Of a stretch of DNA of 64,000 nucleotides, positions 8,801 to 16,850 are shown one piece after another. The DNA lies in NCBI RefSeq assembly GCF_946479755.1, contig NZ_CAMLHC010000009.1:186001-250000 (forward strand), given 5' to 3'. The notes beneath the pieces were generated by a model. It saw nothing but the letters and a program-made list of their open reading frames with translations. It had not been told where the DNA came from and did no database searches. The position numbers and the translations under genes were made by a program. The stretch's first letter is position 1, and every line of letters starts with the position of its first letter. Source of the DNA: an uncultured Chitinophaga sp. (GTDB taxonomy: Bacteria; Bacteroidota; Bacteroidia; Chitinophagales; Chitinophagaceae).

Positions 8801-9058
8801 ACCAACGAAGCAAACCTGATCAGTAAAACATTTGCCAAACTGCGGGAGGTAACACTGGGCTATACCCTGCCGGAAAGCCTGTTGAAAGGCACTTTCATCC
8901 GTTCTGCCAATGTCTCTTTTGTGGGCAGGAATCTCCTGTATTTTGCCAAAAACAAAGATGTGGACCTGGACCAGTACCCCGGCGCCGATCAGGGTTCTTC
9001 CACGCTGCAAACACCGACTACACGCCGGTTTGGCTTTAATGTTAATCTCACTTTCTGA
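5849..9058 (+). CDS. SusC/RagA family TonB-linked outer membrane protein
   Basis: This 1069-residue TonB-dependent receptor has a signal peptide ending about residue 27 (TATAQQ). A CarboxypepD_reg-like domain follows (about 28-112: VTGKVLSAGDHQPVIGATV), then the plug (VVVTALGIRKEVKRVGYAVQ, LYVVDGVPIN, ALYGSRGLNGAIMITTKKG). A C-terminal beta-barrel ends in F (GFNVNLTF), as outer-membrane insertion expects. With the SusD lipoprotein 20 bases downstream it forms a nutrient-uptake complex. No glycoside hydrolase or peptidase is adjacent, so the substrate is unknown. The length is normal for the family. Confidence 0.96.
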   Translation: MQANLRQALTQLCALLLLLLNVSTATAQQAVTGKVLSAGDHQPVIGATVKVTGANRGTATDANGNFSISASGTDILEVSSIGFLTGKFPVNNHNFLSIVLQTDKKALEEVVVTALGIRKEVKRVGYAVQEVKGADLVKAREPNPINGLVGKVAGLTVGASAELLAAPLVQLRGNNINLYVVDGVPINSDTWNISPDDIESYTVLKGATASALYGSRGLNGAIMITTKKGSRDKRGYAIEFNSSTMFERGFNAIPKVQDLYGPGDHGKYAFVDGKGAGVNDADYDVWGPKFEGQLIPQYDSPIDPATGKRTGTPWTARGKNNLQRFLRTGMLSTNNLAVSAHTEKADLRFSLSNSYQKGIVPNTSLDIVNFNISAGYSFSPKLRLEGYLNYNRQASDNFPDVTYGPNSLIYNTVIWAGADWSMDDMRNYWQPGKEGIQSIYAEYQRYHNPWFMAYEWLRGHHKTDLNGYAKLTYKLSDKLELMARTQVTSYDLIRTEKMPYSAHPYGREEGKGDYREDKRSLYENNTDVLLSYANVFPHKIGIRASVGGNARSYKYNSSFVSTNYLNAPGWYGFGNSRDPLFATSYSAPMLVLSAYGYIDIDLGKYATVSLTDRLDKASNLPVTHNTYSYPSVSLSTVVSDYVHLPEVISFLKFRGSYANVKGGFTVPTIGATPEANYPLGYGTEYQSSYDGPRYNMPVYSVSPVYGNQAAAYYARVIANPNLQPFTSKVTEVGMDIRFLKNRIGVDATYFSNLNGPRIYTLLLAPSTGDSAYLVNGVNTRKTGYEVSVNATPVKDPRGLTWTVTANWATFQEKYVNIYGDQTKLNAYIGIGDRVDKFFGTKFVRTPDGQIINGPDGRPIVNPTQQYLGNASADWVWGINNSFQYKGFNLSFQFDGRVGGQMIDYIQQQTFRGGRNILTTEGAMGDARYQDYKGVKSWQGEGVVITNNVPIQYDNNGNVTNADKLQFAPNTTKTFLQDYISVYYKTNEANLISKTFAKLREVTLGYTLPESLLKGTFIRSANVSFVGRNLLYFAKNKDVDLDQYPGADQGSSTLQTPTTRRFGFNVNLTF

Positions 9059-9078
9059 TCCGCTTAAAAACGCATTGT

Positions 9079-10665
9079 ATGAAATCACTGAAAATAGTTG
9101 CCTTTGCTGCGTTGGCCGGTATCGCCCTCAGCAGCTGCAACAAAAAGTTTGAAGATTATTCCATCAATACCAATAAACCCGCTAAGGTGCCGCCAAGCCT
9201 GGTGTTAGGAGGTATCCTGGGAGATATGAATGCAGATAAGCCCTGGAGCGTAGTGATGCGCTGGAACCAGTTTGACTGCTGCAACTATAACTATTATGGC
9301 GACCAGCGTTATGACTGGAACGGCGCCGATTTCGCCAGCTATTTCTCCCTGACCAACGTACAACAGATGGAGGCGGAAGCCATCCGTCTCGGGGGAAAAG
9401 ACGTGAACCCCTATAGCGCACTGGGTAAATTTGCCCGTGCTTTCTTTTACTACCGGCTGTCCAGCCTCGTGGGCGATGTGCCGCTGAAGACGGCGCTAAT
9501 GGGAAAAGACAATATCGCGCCAACCTACGACGCACAGAAAGTGGTGTTTGTACAAGTACTGCAATGGCTGGAAGAGGCAAATACACAGCTGGGCGCACAG
9601 ATCGCCAATCCGGATAAATCCAATACCGCAGAAGGGCAGGTGCTGAAAGGCGATTTTTACTATGGCAACGATCTCACGAAGTGGCAGCGCGCGGTAAATA
9701 CCTTCCGGCTGCGGGTGCTGATAGCGCTGAGTAAAAAAACAGGAGAGTCAGATCTTAATATCACGCAACAGTTTAAGGATATTGTTAGCAATCCTTCCAA
9801 ATATCCGTTAATGGAGTCAATGGACCACAACCTGCAGTTCATCTACAACAATATCAACAAGTACCCGTCCAACCCGGACAACCTCGGTTTCGATGCTACC
9901 CGCTATAATATGTCAGCCACCTACCTCAATGCGCTGGTAGCACTCAAGGACCCGCGGGCTTACATTACTGCGGAGCCGGCCACCAAACAGATCAACGAGC
10001 TGCACAAGCTGCCTTCGGATATCACCGCTTATGTGGGCGCTTCTTCCGGCGAGAGCCAGGAAGATATGTCTTCCAAAATGTCTAACGTAGATACCGCCGC
10101 TTATTCGCTGCGCAGCAGAAGCAGGTACTATAACAGCTATGCGGCCGAGCCGGGTGTGATCGTCGGTTTCCCCGAGCTGTGCTTTAATATGGCGGAAGCC
10201 ATTAACCGCGGCTGGATCACCGGGGATGCGGAAGCTTGGTATAAAAAAGGCATCAAAGCGTCGCTGGGCTTCTATGGCATCCCTACAGAAGTGGCAGGTA
10301 CCGTAAGTAAAACGTATAAAGGTACACGTTATGATATACCGTTCAGTTTTGAAAATGGTTATTACCAGCAGGCCGCGGTGAAGTACCAGGGCAACAATGC
10401 GCAGGGTTTAACACAGATCCTGACACAGAAATACCTCGCGTTCTTCGAAAACTCCGGCTGGGAGGCTTATTTCAACTGGCGTCGTACAGGAGTGCCCACC
10501 TTCCTGACAGGTGCCGGCACGGGCAACAGCGGCGTGATCCCCAAACGCTTCAAATATCCCGATACCGAAAGGGCGGCTAATACCGTTAACTGGACCGCTT
10601 CGCTGAAAAGCCAGTTCGGCGGCACTACAGATGATATTAATGCATCCATGTGGCTTATTAAATAA
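9079..10665 (+). CDS. SusD/RagB-like nutrient-binding lipoprotein
   Basis: This 528-residue lipoprotein has a lipobox around residues 17-20 (ALSSC) after a short signal peptide. Its N-terminus (NKKFEDYSINTNKPAKVPPSLVL cut at the middle) and total length fit the SusD-like_2 group. SusD proteins sit on the cell surface and cap the SusC barrel, capturing substrate with a TPR-rich fold. It is co-transcribed with the preceding SusC gene (20-base gap) and followed by a hairpin at 10691. The substrate cannot be inferred from sequence alone. Confidence 0.95.
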   Translation: MKSLKIVAFAALAGIALSSCNKKFEDYSINTNKPAKVPPSLVLGGILGDMNADKPWSVVMRWNQFDCCNYNYYGDQRYDWNGADFASYFSLTNVQQMEAEAIRLGGKDVNPYSALGKFARAFFYYRLSSLVGDVPLKTALMGKDNIAPTYDAQKVVFVQVLQWLEEANTQLGAQIANPDKSNTAEGQVLKGDFYYGNDLTKWQRAVNTFRLRVLIALSKKTGESDLNITQQFKDIVSNPSKYPLMESMDHNLQFIYNNINKYPSNPDNLGFDATRYNMSATYLNALVALKDPRAYITAEPATKQINELHKLPSDITAYVGASSGESQEDMSSKMSNVDTAAYSLRSRSRYYNSYAAEPGVIVGFPELCFNMAEAINRGWITGDAEAWYKKGIKASLGFYGIPTEVAGTVSKTYKGTRYDIPFSFENGYYQQAAVKYQGNNAQGLTQILTQKYLAFFENSGWEAYFNWRRTGVPTFLTGAGTGNSGVIPKRFKYPDTERAANTVNWTASLKSQFGGTTDDINASMWLIK

Positions 10666-10690
10666 AGACATAACCACCTGGGTATATAAG

Positions 10691-10718
10691 AAGGGCTGAC
10701 CAGAACAGGTCGGCCCTT
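10691..10718 (+). terminator. Hairpin after the SusCD operon
   Basis: AAGGGCTGACC pairs with GGTCGGCCCTT over 11 bp with a six-base loop. The following T-run is weak (CCTGTT), so termination may be incomplete or assisted. Confidence 0.6.
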
Positions 10719-10761
10719 CCTGTTGGCGGCTTCTTTGACATACACTAACCTTGTTTTAGTA

Positions 10762-10792
10762 ATACTTAACAATTAGTTCAGTATTGCTTAAC
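10762..10792 (+). promoter_or_regulatory. Direct repeat CTTAAC, 22-bp period, before DUF5690 gene
   Basis: CTTAACAATTAGTT occurs at 10765-10778 and 10787-10800. The AATACTTAAC / AGTAT / CTTAAC layout copies the one at 5750-5781 before susC with identical spacing. It probably binds the same regulator; which one is unknown. Confidence 0.55.
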
Positions 10793-10835
10793 AATTAGTT
10801 TACATTGGATAGGCACCTTTGGCCCAAATACTTGA

Positions 10836-12143
10836 ATGGAAATGCTGACGATTCCCTGGATACAAAAGCGGCTGGAGCGTGCGCCGAATATTGTTTTGTC
10901 TTTGTATGCCGCATTGGTGGCCTTTGGGACCTATTCCTGCATGTATGCCTTCCGTAAACCGTTCACGGCAGGGATATTTGAGGAGCTTTCCTTTCTGGGG
11001 ATAGACTATAAGATATGGCTGGTGATCAGCCAGACGATAGGTTACGCCTGCAGTAAGTTTTACGGTATCCGGTTTATTGCGGAAATGAAAGGCAGTAACC
11101 GGGCGCAGTATATCATGATGCTGATCCTGGTTTCCTGGGCAGCATTGCTGGGTTTTGCGGTGGTACCCGCGCCTTATAACATTCTCTTCCTGTTTATCAA
11201 CGGTTTCCCGTTGGGCATGATCTGGGGACTGGTGTTTAGTTACCTGGAAGGCAGGCGGAGCACGGAGTTCATGGGAGCGGTATTATCCATCAGTTTTATT
11301 TTCTCTTCCGGTTTTGTGAAATCAGCGGGGAAGATGACCATCCTGTCCTGGCATGTATCGGAATTCTGGATGCCGTTTGTAACGGGACTGCTGTTCTTAG
11401 GGCCTATCCTGGTATTTATCCTGTTGCTGGAGCAGATACCGCCGCCGGGTGAAGAAGATGTAAAGATGCGCACGAAAAGGGTGCCGATGAACAAGCAGGA
11501 ACGGAAACGTTTTCTGCAGACATTTCTGCCGGGGTTGGTGCTGTTGATAGGCAGTTATGTATTGCTGACCGTATTACGTGATATGCGGGACAATTTTGCC
11601 GCAGATATATGGAAAGACCTGGGTTACGGTACAGACACGGGTATCTTCACCCGTACGGAAATACCGGTATCTATCGCCATTATTGCTATTATGGGCATGC
11701 TGGTTTTTGTAAAGAACAACTACCAGGCGTTTATGCTGAACCATGTGATCGTGATTTCCGGGTTTCTCATCGCGCTGGTGAGCACGCTGCTGTTCCGGCA
11801 ACACCGGCTGGACCCTGTATGGTGGATGACGCTGACAGGCTTAGGCCTGTATATGGGTTATATTCCCTTCAATTGTATTTTCTTCGAGCGACTGATAGCC
11901 GTTTTTAAATACGCCAGTAATGTAGGCTTTATCATGTATGTGGCTGATTCGTTCGGGTATCTGGGTAGTGTGGGAGTGATGTTGTTTAAGAACGCCAGTC
12001 ATATGCCATTGTCCTGGAGCCAGTTTTTTGGAGATGCCGTACTGGGTGTTTCTGTCACGGGGATAGTGATGATGGCAGTATCTTCCTGGTATTTCAAAAA
12101 AAAGTATAATGGCGACAGCCTCAAATTAGGAATAGTGAACTAA
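10836..12143 (+). CDS. DUF5690 family MFS-like membrane protein
   Basis: This 435-residue protein has about twelve hydrophobic segments. The N-terminal region (FGTYSCMYAFRKPFTAGIF, then SQTIGYACSKFYGIRFI) matches DUF5690, a Bacteroidota family related to major facilitator transporters and distantly to organophosphate antiporters. The substrate is unknown. A second ATG two codons in (10842) is an alternative start. It follows the SusCD pair and shares its upstream CTTAAC repeat, which hints at export or uptake of a related metabolite. A bidirectional terminator follows at 12146. Confidence 0.8.
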   Translation: MEMLTIPWIQKRLERAPNIVLSLYAALVAFGTYSCMYAFRKPFTAGIFEELSFLGIDYKIWLVISQTIGYACSKFYGIRFIAEMKGSNRAQYIMMLILVSWAALLGFAVVPAPYNILFLFINGFPLGMIWGLVFSYLEGRRSTEFMGAVLSISFIFSSGFVKSAGKMTILSWHVSEFWMPFVTGLLFLGPILVFILLLEQIPPPGEEDVKMRTKRVPMNKQERKRFLQTFLPGLVLLIGSYVLLTVLRDMRDNFAADIWKDLGYGTDTGIFTRTEIPVSIAIIAIMGMLVFVKNNYQAFMLNHVIVISGFLIALVSTLLFRQHRLDPVWWMTLTGLGLYMGYIPFNCIFFERLIAVFKYASNVGFIMYVADSFGYLGSVGVMLFKNASHMPLSWSQFFGDAVLGVSVTGIVMMAVSSWYFKKKYNGDSLKLGIVN

Positions 12144-12145
12144 AC

Positions 12146-12182
12146 AAAAAAAAGCGAAACTGAATTTCAGTTTCGCTTTTTT
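12146..12182. terminator. Bidirectional terminator between DUF5690 gene and tatA
   Basis: A-run, GCGAAACTGA, three-base loop, TCAGTTTCGC, T-run: a perfect stem that ends both the plus-strand DUF5690 transcript and the minus-strand tatA transcript. Confidence 0.9.
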
Positions 12183-12204
12183 AATAACTTCTTATTCACG
12201 TTAT

Positions 12205-12420
12205 TTATGCCTTAGGAGCTTCAGAAGCGCCTTTGGATTCTTTTTTGGGTTCATCTTTGGCATCTTTGAACTCGCGTATGCCACTACCCAAACCACGCAT
12301 TAACTCAGGTATCTTTTTACCACCAAACAAGAGGAGAACTACCAGCGCAATCAGCAGTAATTCTTTGATACCGATTTCCTGCAGGAACAAAAACGGAATA
12401 TTCAAAAGTGATGTTGCCAT
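12205..12420 (-). CDS. tatA: Twin-arginine translocase subunit TatA/TatE
   Basis: This 71-residue protein has one N-terminal membrane helix ([15 protein letters not shown]). It is followed by the conserved FGGKKIPEL hinge, an amphipathic helix ([15 protein letters not shown]) and a charged lysine/glutamate tail. TatA multimers form the pore of the Tat pathway for folded proteins. tatB/tatC are not in this window. It stands alone between two convergent or divergent units, with its own terminator at 12146. Confidence 0.95.
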   Translation of the reverse strand: MATSLLNIPFLFLQEIGIKELLLIALVVLLLFGGKKIPELMRGLGSGIREFKDAKDEPKKESKGASEAPKA

Positions 12421-12552
12421 TATAAACTGTTTTTTATTGTGTGCTTTTAATATACGGCGATTCCGGACATAAAGTTAGCACGAAATAAGAGTTTTTTCGA
12501 CTTTTGCCGAGATATTTGAGAATTTTAATATAATTACCACCAAAACAATAGG

Positions 12553-13110
12553 TTACGAATTATAAAAAATAACTTTTATATCTCCGTTTTCCACTTGCAG
12601 TTGTGAAATTCTTCCATATTGCACTTTCAGGTCGAAGGAATCTACCAGCGGGGTATTGGTAGCATGGGCCAGGATAGACCGGATGACGCCGCCATGGGTA
12701 ACGAGCACCGCATTATTGCCTTTTTCGATGATCTCCTCTATAAAAGCCATACTACGGGTATAGAGTTCTTCATAGCTTTCGCCCTGGGGTACCTTCGCCT
12801 GCACAAAATCGTCTGCCCAGACCTGCAGTTCTTCTTTGCCGATGGCCTCCCAGGCCAGCATTTCCCAGGCGCCGAAATTCATTTCCTTCAGTCGTTCATC
12901 TGTGTGAATGTTGTCACCAAAGAGGGTAACAGCGAGCTGGTGACAGCGTTGTAAAGGGCTGCTGTATACGTCGAACGTGCCGGCGGGCAGTTTGGCCTTT
13001 ATGGCGGCAACTTCCGTTTCGAAGGTATCGGCTACACCGATATCTGAGAACCCGTAACAGATGCCGCTTTCAATAGCCGGCGTTGTATGTCTTATGAGGT
13101 AAATTTCCAT
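12553..13110 (-). CDS. cobC: Alpha-ribazole phosphatase-like histidine phosphatase
   Basis: The start is taken at 13110 (MEIYLIRHTTPAIESG); a longer frame upstream lies wholly inside cobS. The 185-residue protein has the RHT phosphohistidine motif at residues 7-9, and HGG (VLVTHGGVIRSIL) near residue 137 for the second catalytic histidine. Family members dephosphorylate alpha-ribazole-5'-phosphate in the last steps of cobalamin nucleotide-loop assembly. It overlaps the end of cobS by 19 bases and closes the cobU-cobT-cobS-cobC run. The histidine phosphatase superfamily is broad, and context supports the CobC role. Confidence 0.85.
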   Translation of the reverse strand: MEIYLIRHTTPAIESGICYGFSDIGVADTFETEVAAIKAKLPAGTFDVYSSPLQRCHQLAVTLFGDNIHTDERLKEMNFGAWEMLAWEAIGKEELQVWADDFVQAKVPQGESYEELYTRSMAFIEEIIEKGNNAVLVTHGGVIRSILAHATNTPLVDSFDLKVQYGRISQLQVENGDIKVIFYNS

Positions 13111-13868
13111 GCGAGAATGCAAAAGCACAAATATATGACTGTTTCCGCAACCTGCTGTACCGCCCCGAGGCAGTCGCCGGTATAGCCGCCGATCCATTTG
13201 TTCATCAAACGGGCCATGTACCAGCGTACCAGCACCAGCGATGGCAGGATCAGCAGCAGCGCGTAATTACGGGTAAAAGCGATCACCGTCAGCAGGGGCA
13301 ACAGCCCGAAAGCGCCGGCGAGCAGCAGGTCCGGCAGCAGGATCCCTTTGGATACCGGCTTAGCCTTGCTGTCTTCGTTTTCCCTGACATACTGGTGCGT
13401 ATAGATAATACTGACGGCCACAAAGCGGCTCAGCGGCTGCGCAATGATCACAGCCAGCATCACTTTGTTGAGCGTCAGCGGTATGAGACAGATGTATTTG
13501 GTGGTCATCAGCAGCAACAGACCCAGCATACCATACGTGCCGATGCGGCTGTCTTTCATGATTTCCAGTATCTTTTCTTTGGTCCAGCCGCCGCCAAAGC
13601 CGTCGCACATATCGGCAAAACCGTCTTCATGAAAAGCGCCGGTGACCCAGATGCTGATGATAAGGGATAATAACACCGTCACCAGGCGGGGCGCGATATC
13701 GCCGAAAGCATACAACACCGCCAGCATAAATCCCCCGGTGATCCAGCCTATCAGCGGCAGATAGCGGGTGGCTTTGTTGAGCATATCAGGACTGTACGCA
13801 TTAACGGTAACGGGTATACGGGTATAGAACATGATAGCGGTTAGCAAAAGCTGCCACTGTTTTTTCAT
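13092..13868 (-). CDS. cobS: Adenosylcobinamide-GDP ribazoletransferase (cobalamin synthase)
   Basis: This 258-residue protein has several membrane segments. The CobS signature LPLIGWITGGF lies near residue 36, and the acidic metal-binding motif GAFHEDGFADMCDGFGGG spans about 77-94. CobS joins adenosylcobinamide-GDP with alpha-ribazole (phosphate) in the inner membrane. It overlaps cobT by four bases and cobC by 19, indicating translational coupling. Confidence 0.95.
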   Translation of the reverse strand: MKKQWQLLLTAIMFYTRIPVTVNAYSPDMLNKATRYLPLIGWITGGFMLAVLYAFGDIAPRLVTVLLSLIISIWVTGAFHEDGFADMCDGFGGGWTKEKILEIMKDSRIGTYGMLGLLLLMTTKYICLIPLTLNKVMLAVIIAQPLSRFVAVSIIYTHQYVRENEDSKAKPVSKGILLPDLLLAGAFGLLPLLTVIAFTRNYALLLILPSLVLVRWYMARLMNKWIGGYTGDCLGAVQQVAETVIYLCFCILAWKFTS

Positions 13869-14908
13869 ATGGTACGGTTTGATACCTGGGCGCTGTTAAA
13901 GCTGGCCATTTCCTGCAGAAAGAGCACAGCGCTTTGGATAACAGGAATAGCCATGGCCGCGCCGGTACCTTCGCCGAGGCGCATATCCAGCTGCAGCAAC
14001 GGCTGTACGCCTAAAAACTGCAACATGGCCTTGTGGCCTTTTTCTTCTGAGCAATGCGCAAACACACAGTAGTCTTTTACGGCAGGTTGCATAGCTACCG
14101 CGGCCAACAGTGCGGAGGAGACAATAAACCCGTCAATCACCACCATCATTTTCAGGGCCGCCGCCTGCAGAATGGCGCCGGTGATCATGGCAATTTCAAA
14201 ACCACCATACGTGGCCAGCGCCAGCTCAGGAGTGGGCGGTTTCACATGATGGGCCATCACCTGCTGCAGCACGGCCTTTTTCTGCGCCAGCTGCTGCACG
14301 TTGCTGCCCGTACCGGAACCGACACAGTCAGCGATGGAGATACCGGTAAAATAACTCATCAGCAGCGCGGCGGATGACGTGTTACCGATCCCCATCTCCC
14401 CGAAACCAATGATGTTGCAACCGTCGGCATGCGCCAGCTTCACTTCTTCGGCGCCGGCCGTCATCGCCAGCCGGCACTGGTCCGGCGACATGGCAGGACC
14501 ATGCAGATAGTTTTTCGTACCACAGGCAATCTTACGGTCATGCAGCAACGGATGTGCGGGAAACTCATGATTGACGCCGGCATCCACCACTGTCAGCTGC
14601 AACTGGTGCTGCCTGCAGAACACATTAATGGCGGCGCCGCCCTGCAGGAAATTATATACCATCTGTGCGGTAACGGCCTGGGGAAAGGGATTCACCAATC
14701 CCTCGGCGGCAATACCGTGGTCGCCGGCAAACACCAGCAGGTGAGGGCGCCGTAATTCCGGCGTAAGGCTGTTTTGTATCAGCCCGGCCTGTAATGCCAG
14801 CTGTTCCAGCCTGCCCAGGGAGCCGGGCGGTTTTGTCTTCTGATCAATCTTGTCCTGCAATGCTGCTTTCAATTCTTCGGACAAAGGGGAGACGGCTATC
14901 TGCATCAT
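13865..14908 (-). CDS. cobT: Nicotinate-nucleotide--dimethylbenzimidazole phosphoribosyltransferase
   Basis: This 347-residue protein is of usual family length. It has the N-terminal KTKPPGSLGRLEQLA motif, VFAGDHGIAAEGL, GFGEMGIGNT near the middle and LGEGTGAAMA near the end, with the catalytic-type glutamate at about residue 313. CobT makes alpha-ribazole phosphate from the lower-ligand base and nicotinate mononucleotide. It lies 11 bases after cobU and overlaps cobS. The set cobU/T/S/C without corrin-ring genes indicates cobinamide salvage rather than de novo synthesis at this locus. Confidence 0.96.
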   Translation of the reverse strand: MMQIAVSPLSEELKAALQDKIDQKTKPPGSLGRLEQLALQAGLIQNSLTPELRRPHLLVFAGDHGIAAEGLVNPFPQAVTAQMVYNFLQGGAAINVFCRQHQLQLTVVDAGVNHEFPAHPLLHDRKIACGTKNYLHGPAMSPDQCRLAMTAGAEEVKLAHADGCNIIGFGEMGIGNTSSAALLMSYFTGISIADCVGSGTGSNVQQLAQKKAVLQQVMAHHVKPPTPELALATYGGFEIAMITGAILQAAALKMMVVIDGFIVSSALLAAVAMQPAVKDYCVFAHCSEEKGHKAMLQFLGVQPLLQLDMRLGEGTGAAMAIPVIQSAVLFLQEMASFNSAQVSNRTI

Positions 14909-14919
14909 GTAGTTTTTTA

Positions 14920-15432
14920 TCAGTCTCTTTTCTTTATTACAACCGGAATGCCGGAAACCATTAGTACGACAGTGTCGGCGATACGCGCAATGTATTGGTT
15001 GGCCCAGCCCTGTAGATCGGTAAACTTACGGCCAACGGCTGTTTCGGCATGTAAGCCCATGCCTATTTCATTGGTGACAATGAGGAAGTGCCCCGGCTGT
15101 TCCCGCAGCGCGTCTATCTCCGCCTGCACGGATGCCAGCGCTTTGTCAATATCATAATCGTGAAGCGTAAAAAAATTCGTGAGCCATAAGGTGACACAGT
15201 CGATCACCACAGTGCGCCCTGCCAGTGGCAACCGGCTTACATATAATTCCTCTTCGTAGTTGGTCCACGAGGGGCCGCGCTCTGCCTGATGGCGCCGGAT
15301 ACGGGCGGCAAAATCCTCGTCCCATATTTTGGCGGTGGCCACATATACCGGCGGCTGGCCGGAAGCCAGCGCCTGGTCCTGTGCATACCGGCTTTTACCG
15401 GACCGTGCGCCGCCTGTAACGAGTGTGATCAT
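14920..15432 (-). CDS. cobU: Adenosylcobinamide kinase / guanylyltransferase
   Basis: This 170-residue protein has the P-loop TGGARSGKSRYAQ near its N-terminus. The VYVATAKIWDEDFAARIRRHQAER block carries the CobU histidine used for the guanylylated intermediate, and VTNEIGMGLHAET lies further on. It phosphorylates adenosylcobinamide and then transfers GMP to it. The start codon (15432) lies four bases after the T-run of a strong hairpin that follows the BtuG-like gene, an unusual leader. Confidence 0.96.
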   Translation of the reverse strand: MITLVTGGARSGKSRYAQDQALASGQPPVYVATAKIWDEDFAARIRRHQAERGPSWTNYEEELYVSRLPLAGRTVVIDCVTLWLTNFFTLHDYDIDKALASVQAEIDALREQPGHFLIVTNEIGMGLHAETAVGRKFTDLQGWANQYIARIADTVVLMVSGIPVVIKKRD

Positions 15433-15435
15433 GAT

Positions 15436-15483
15436 AAAAAGAAAACGCGCTGTACATGACGACAGGCGTCACGTACAGCGCGT
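15436..15483 (-). terminator. Strong terminator or attenuator hairpin just before cobU
   Basis: ACGCGCTGTAC (15445-15455) pairs perfectly with GTACAGCGCGT (15473-15483). An inner TGACG/CGTCA stem extends it to about 16 bp plus one mismatch. On the minus strand it is followed by TTTTCTTTTT, which reaches four bases before the cobU ATG. It begins 10 bases after the BtuG-like stop codon. It could end the uptake transcript or attenuate read-through into cobUTSC. Confidence 0.8.
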
Positions 15484-15492
15484 GCTGTTTAA

Positions 15493-16824
15493 TTAGTTAT
15501 TGAAAACGGGTATAGCCGGGAAGAAATAGCCGGTATACGGAATGCTCTTTACAACAGCGCCGGTAGAGGCGTTATAGATAAAGAGGGTGTTCTTTTCAAA
15601 GTGAGTACCATAACCGGGTTCTACGCCGGTGGCCACCAGGGTGTTGTTGGCCGGGTTATACCGGAAACCGGCGCCGTACAGCTCTCTGTCAGCCGGTAAA
15701 GTGATGAAAGGCGTCTGCAGGGAAGCAGCGTTGCCGGGTAAGTATTTGAAAATCTGTTTACCATTGATGCCCCAGTCATTGGTTTTGGCAATGAATACGG
15801 CATTCTCAACGGTAGAAGCGGTGATCATCGTGGCGTTCCATGCGCCCCATGCGCCATACAGCGGGAAAGGCAGCGCGATGGTATTTACGGCCAGCGAGGC
15901 TGGGTTGATAGCGTACAGGTTCTGGCCTTCGCCTGCCCATATGGTACCATCCGGCGTGCGCGCCAGGCCTACGTCTGCTTTTACCAGGGTAGACACAACG
16001 CTGAAGTTACTGGCGTTCAGTACTACGATCCCGGCGGATTGAGACATCACAAACACGTAGTTGCCGGCTTTCAGCATACCACCCACCTGGCCGTCGATAC
16101 CGGCGATTTTGGCGCCTATGGCGAAAGAGCTGAGGTCTACAGGATAAACCCCGTCGGTAGTAGAGAGCAGGCCGGTGCTGTTGTTAACAGGGCAGAAAGC
16201 ATTGGCCATAGCCGGTGGCTGCGCAGTACGGCCCAGCTCTTTCATGGAATGCACATCGGCCACCACCAGCGGCGCATCTTTGGACACCAGGTAGATCCGG
16301 TTGTTGAAAACAGTGCCGTAGCCTGCGGTATTGCCCAGTGTCTTACCGGGGTTCTCCCGCTGGAAGATGTTGCGGTGCAGGGTGTCTTCACCGTAACGGT
16401 AAAAATTCACATCGGCTTTGTCGTGGCCAAACCAGCCTTCATTCACGAGGAAGAAACCATTATCATACTTATCTGTTACCTTGATACGGTAGAAGTAGGA
16501 GTTGAGACTGTTGCCCGCGCTTACCTTAAAAGAGATGGTATAATCACCTGCAGCGGTGGGCGTAAAGGTATAGATGGAGTCGGTGCCGGCAGTTACTCCG
16601 TTAACCAGCCAGAGGAACGTAGGCTCTTTGGCGTTGACGAGCTGTGGACGCAGTACGCGGGTTTCGCCAACGGCAATAGTGTCTTTACCGTCTTTAAGTC
16701 CGGGGTTGCTGATAACAGGAATAACCACTTCTGCCACATTATCTTTCTGACAGGCGGAAAAAGTCAGCAATGCAGCTGCTGCCAGTAGAAAGAGCTGTTG
16801 CAAACGGCATGTAAATCTTCGCAT
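15493..16824 (-). CDS. BtuG-like surface cobalamin-binding lipoprotein (DUF5074-type)
   Basis: This 443-residue lipoprotein has its lipobox at TFSAC (about residue 25). A PKD/Ig-like segment follows (about 45-115: GETRVLRPQLVNA, then TPTAAGDYTISFKVSAG). The rest is a repeat-rich region consistent with a beta-propeller: NGFFLVNEGWFGHDKADVNFY, NRIYLVSKDAPLVVAD, GTIWAGEGQNLYAI. In Bacteroides, BtuG is a surface beta-propeller that captures cobalamin and hands it to BtuB. Here the gene sits in an operon with a BtuB-like receptor and cobU/T/S/C, which supports that role. The exact family is inferred from context and repeat style. Confidence 0.75.
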   Translation of the reverse strand: MRRFTCRLQQLFLLAAAALLTFSACQKDNVAEVVIPVISNPGLKDGKDTIAVGETRVLRPQLVNAKEPTFLWLVNGVTAGTDSIYTFTPTAAGDYTISFKVSAGNSLNSYFYRIKVTDKYDNGFFLVNEGWFGHDKADVNFYRYGEDTLHRNIFQRENPGKTLGNTAGYGTVFNNRIYLVSKDAPLVVADVHSMKELGRTAQPPAMANAFCPVNNSTGLLSTTDGVYPVDLSSFAIGAKIAGIDGQVGGMLKAGNYVFVMSQSAGIVVLNASNFSVVSTLVKADVGLARTPDGTIWAGEGQNLYAINPASLAVNTIALPFPLYGAWGAWNATMITASTVENAVFIAKTNDWGINGKQIFKYLPGNAASLQTPFITLPADRELYGAGFRYNPANNTLVATGVEPGYGTHFEKNTLFIYNASTGAVVKSIPYTGYFFPAIPVFNN

Positions 16825-16850
16825 GGTACGATTGTTTGTTGGATCTAAAT

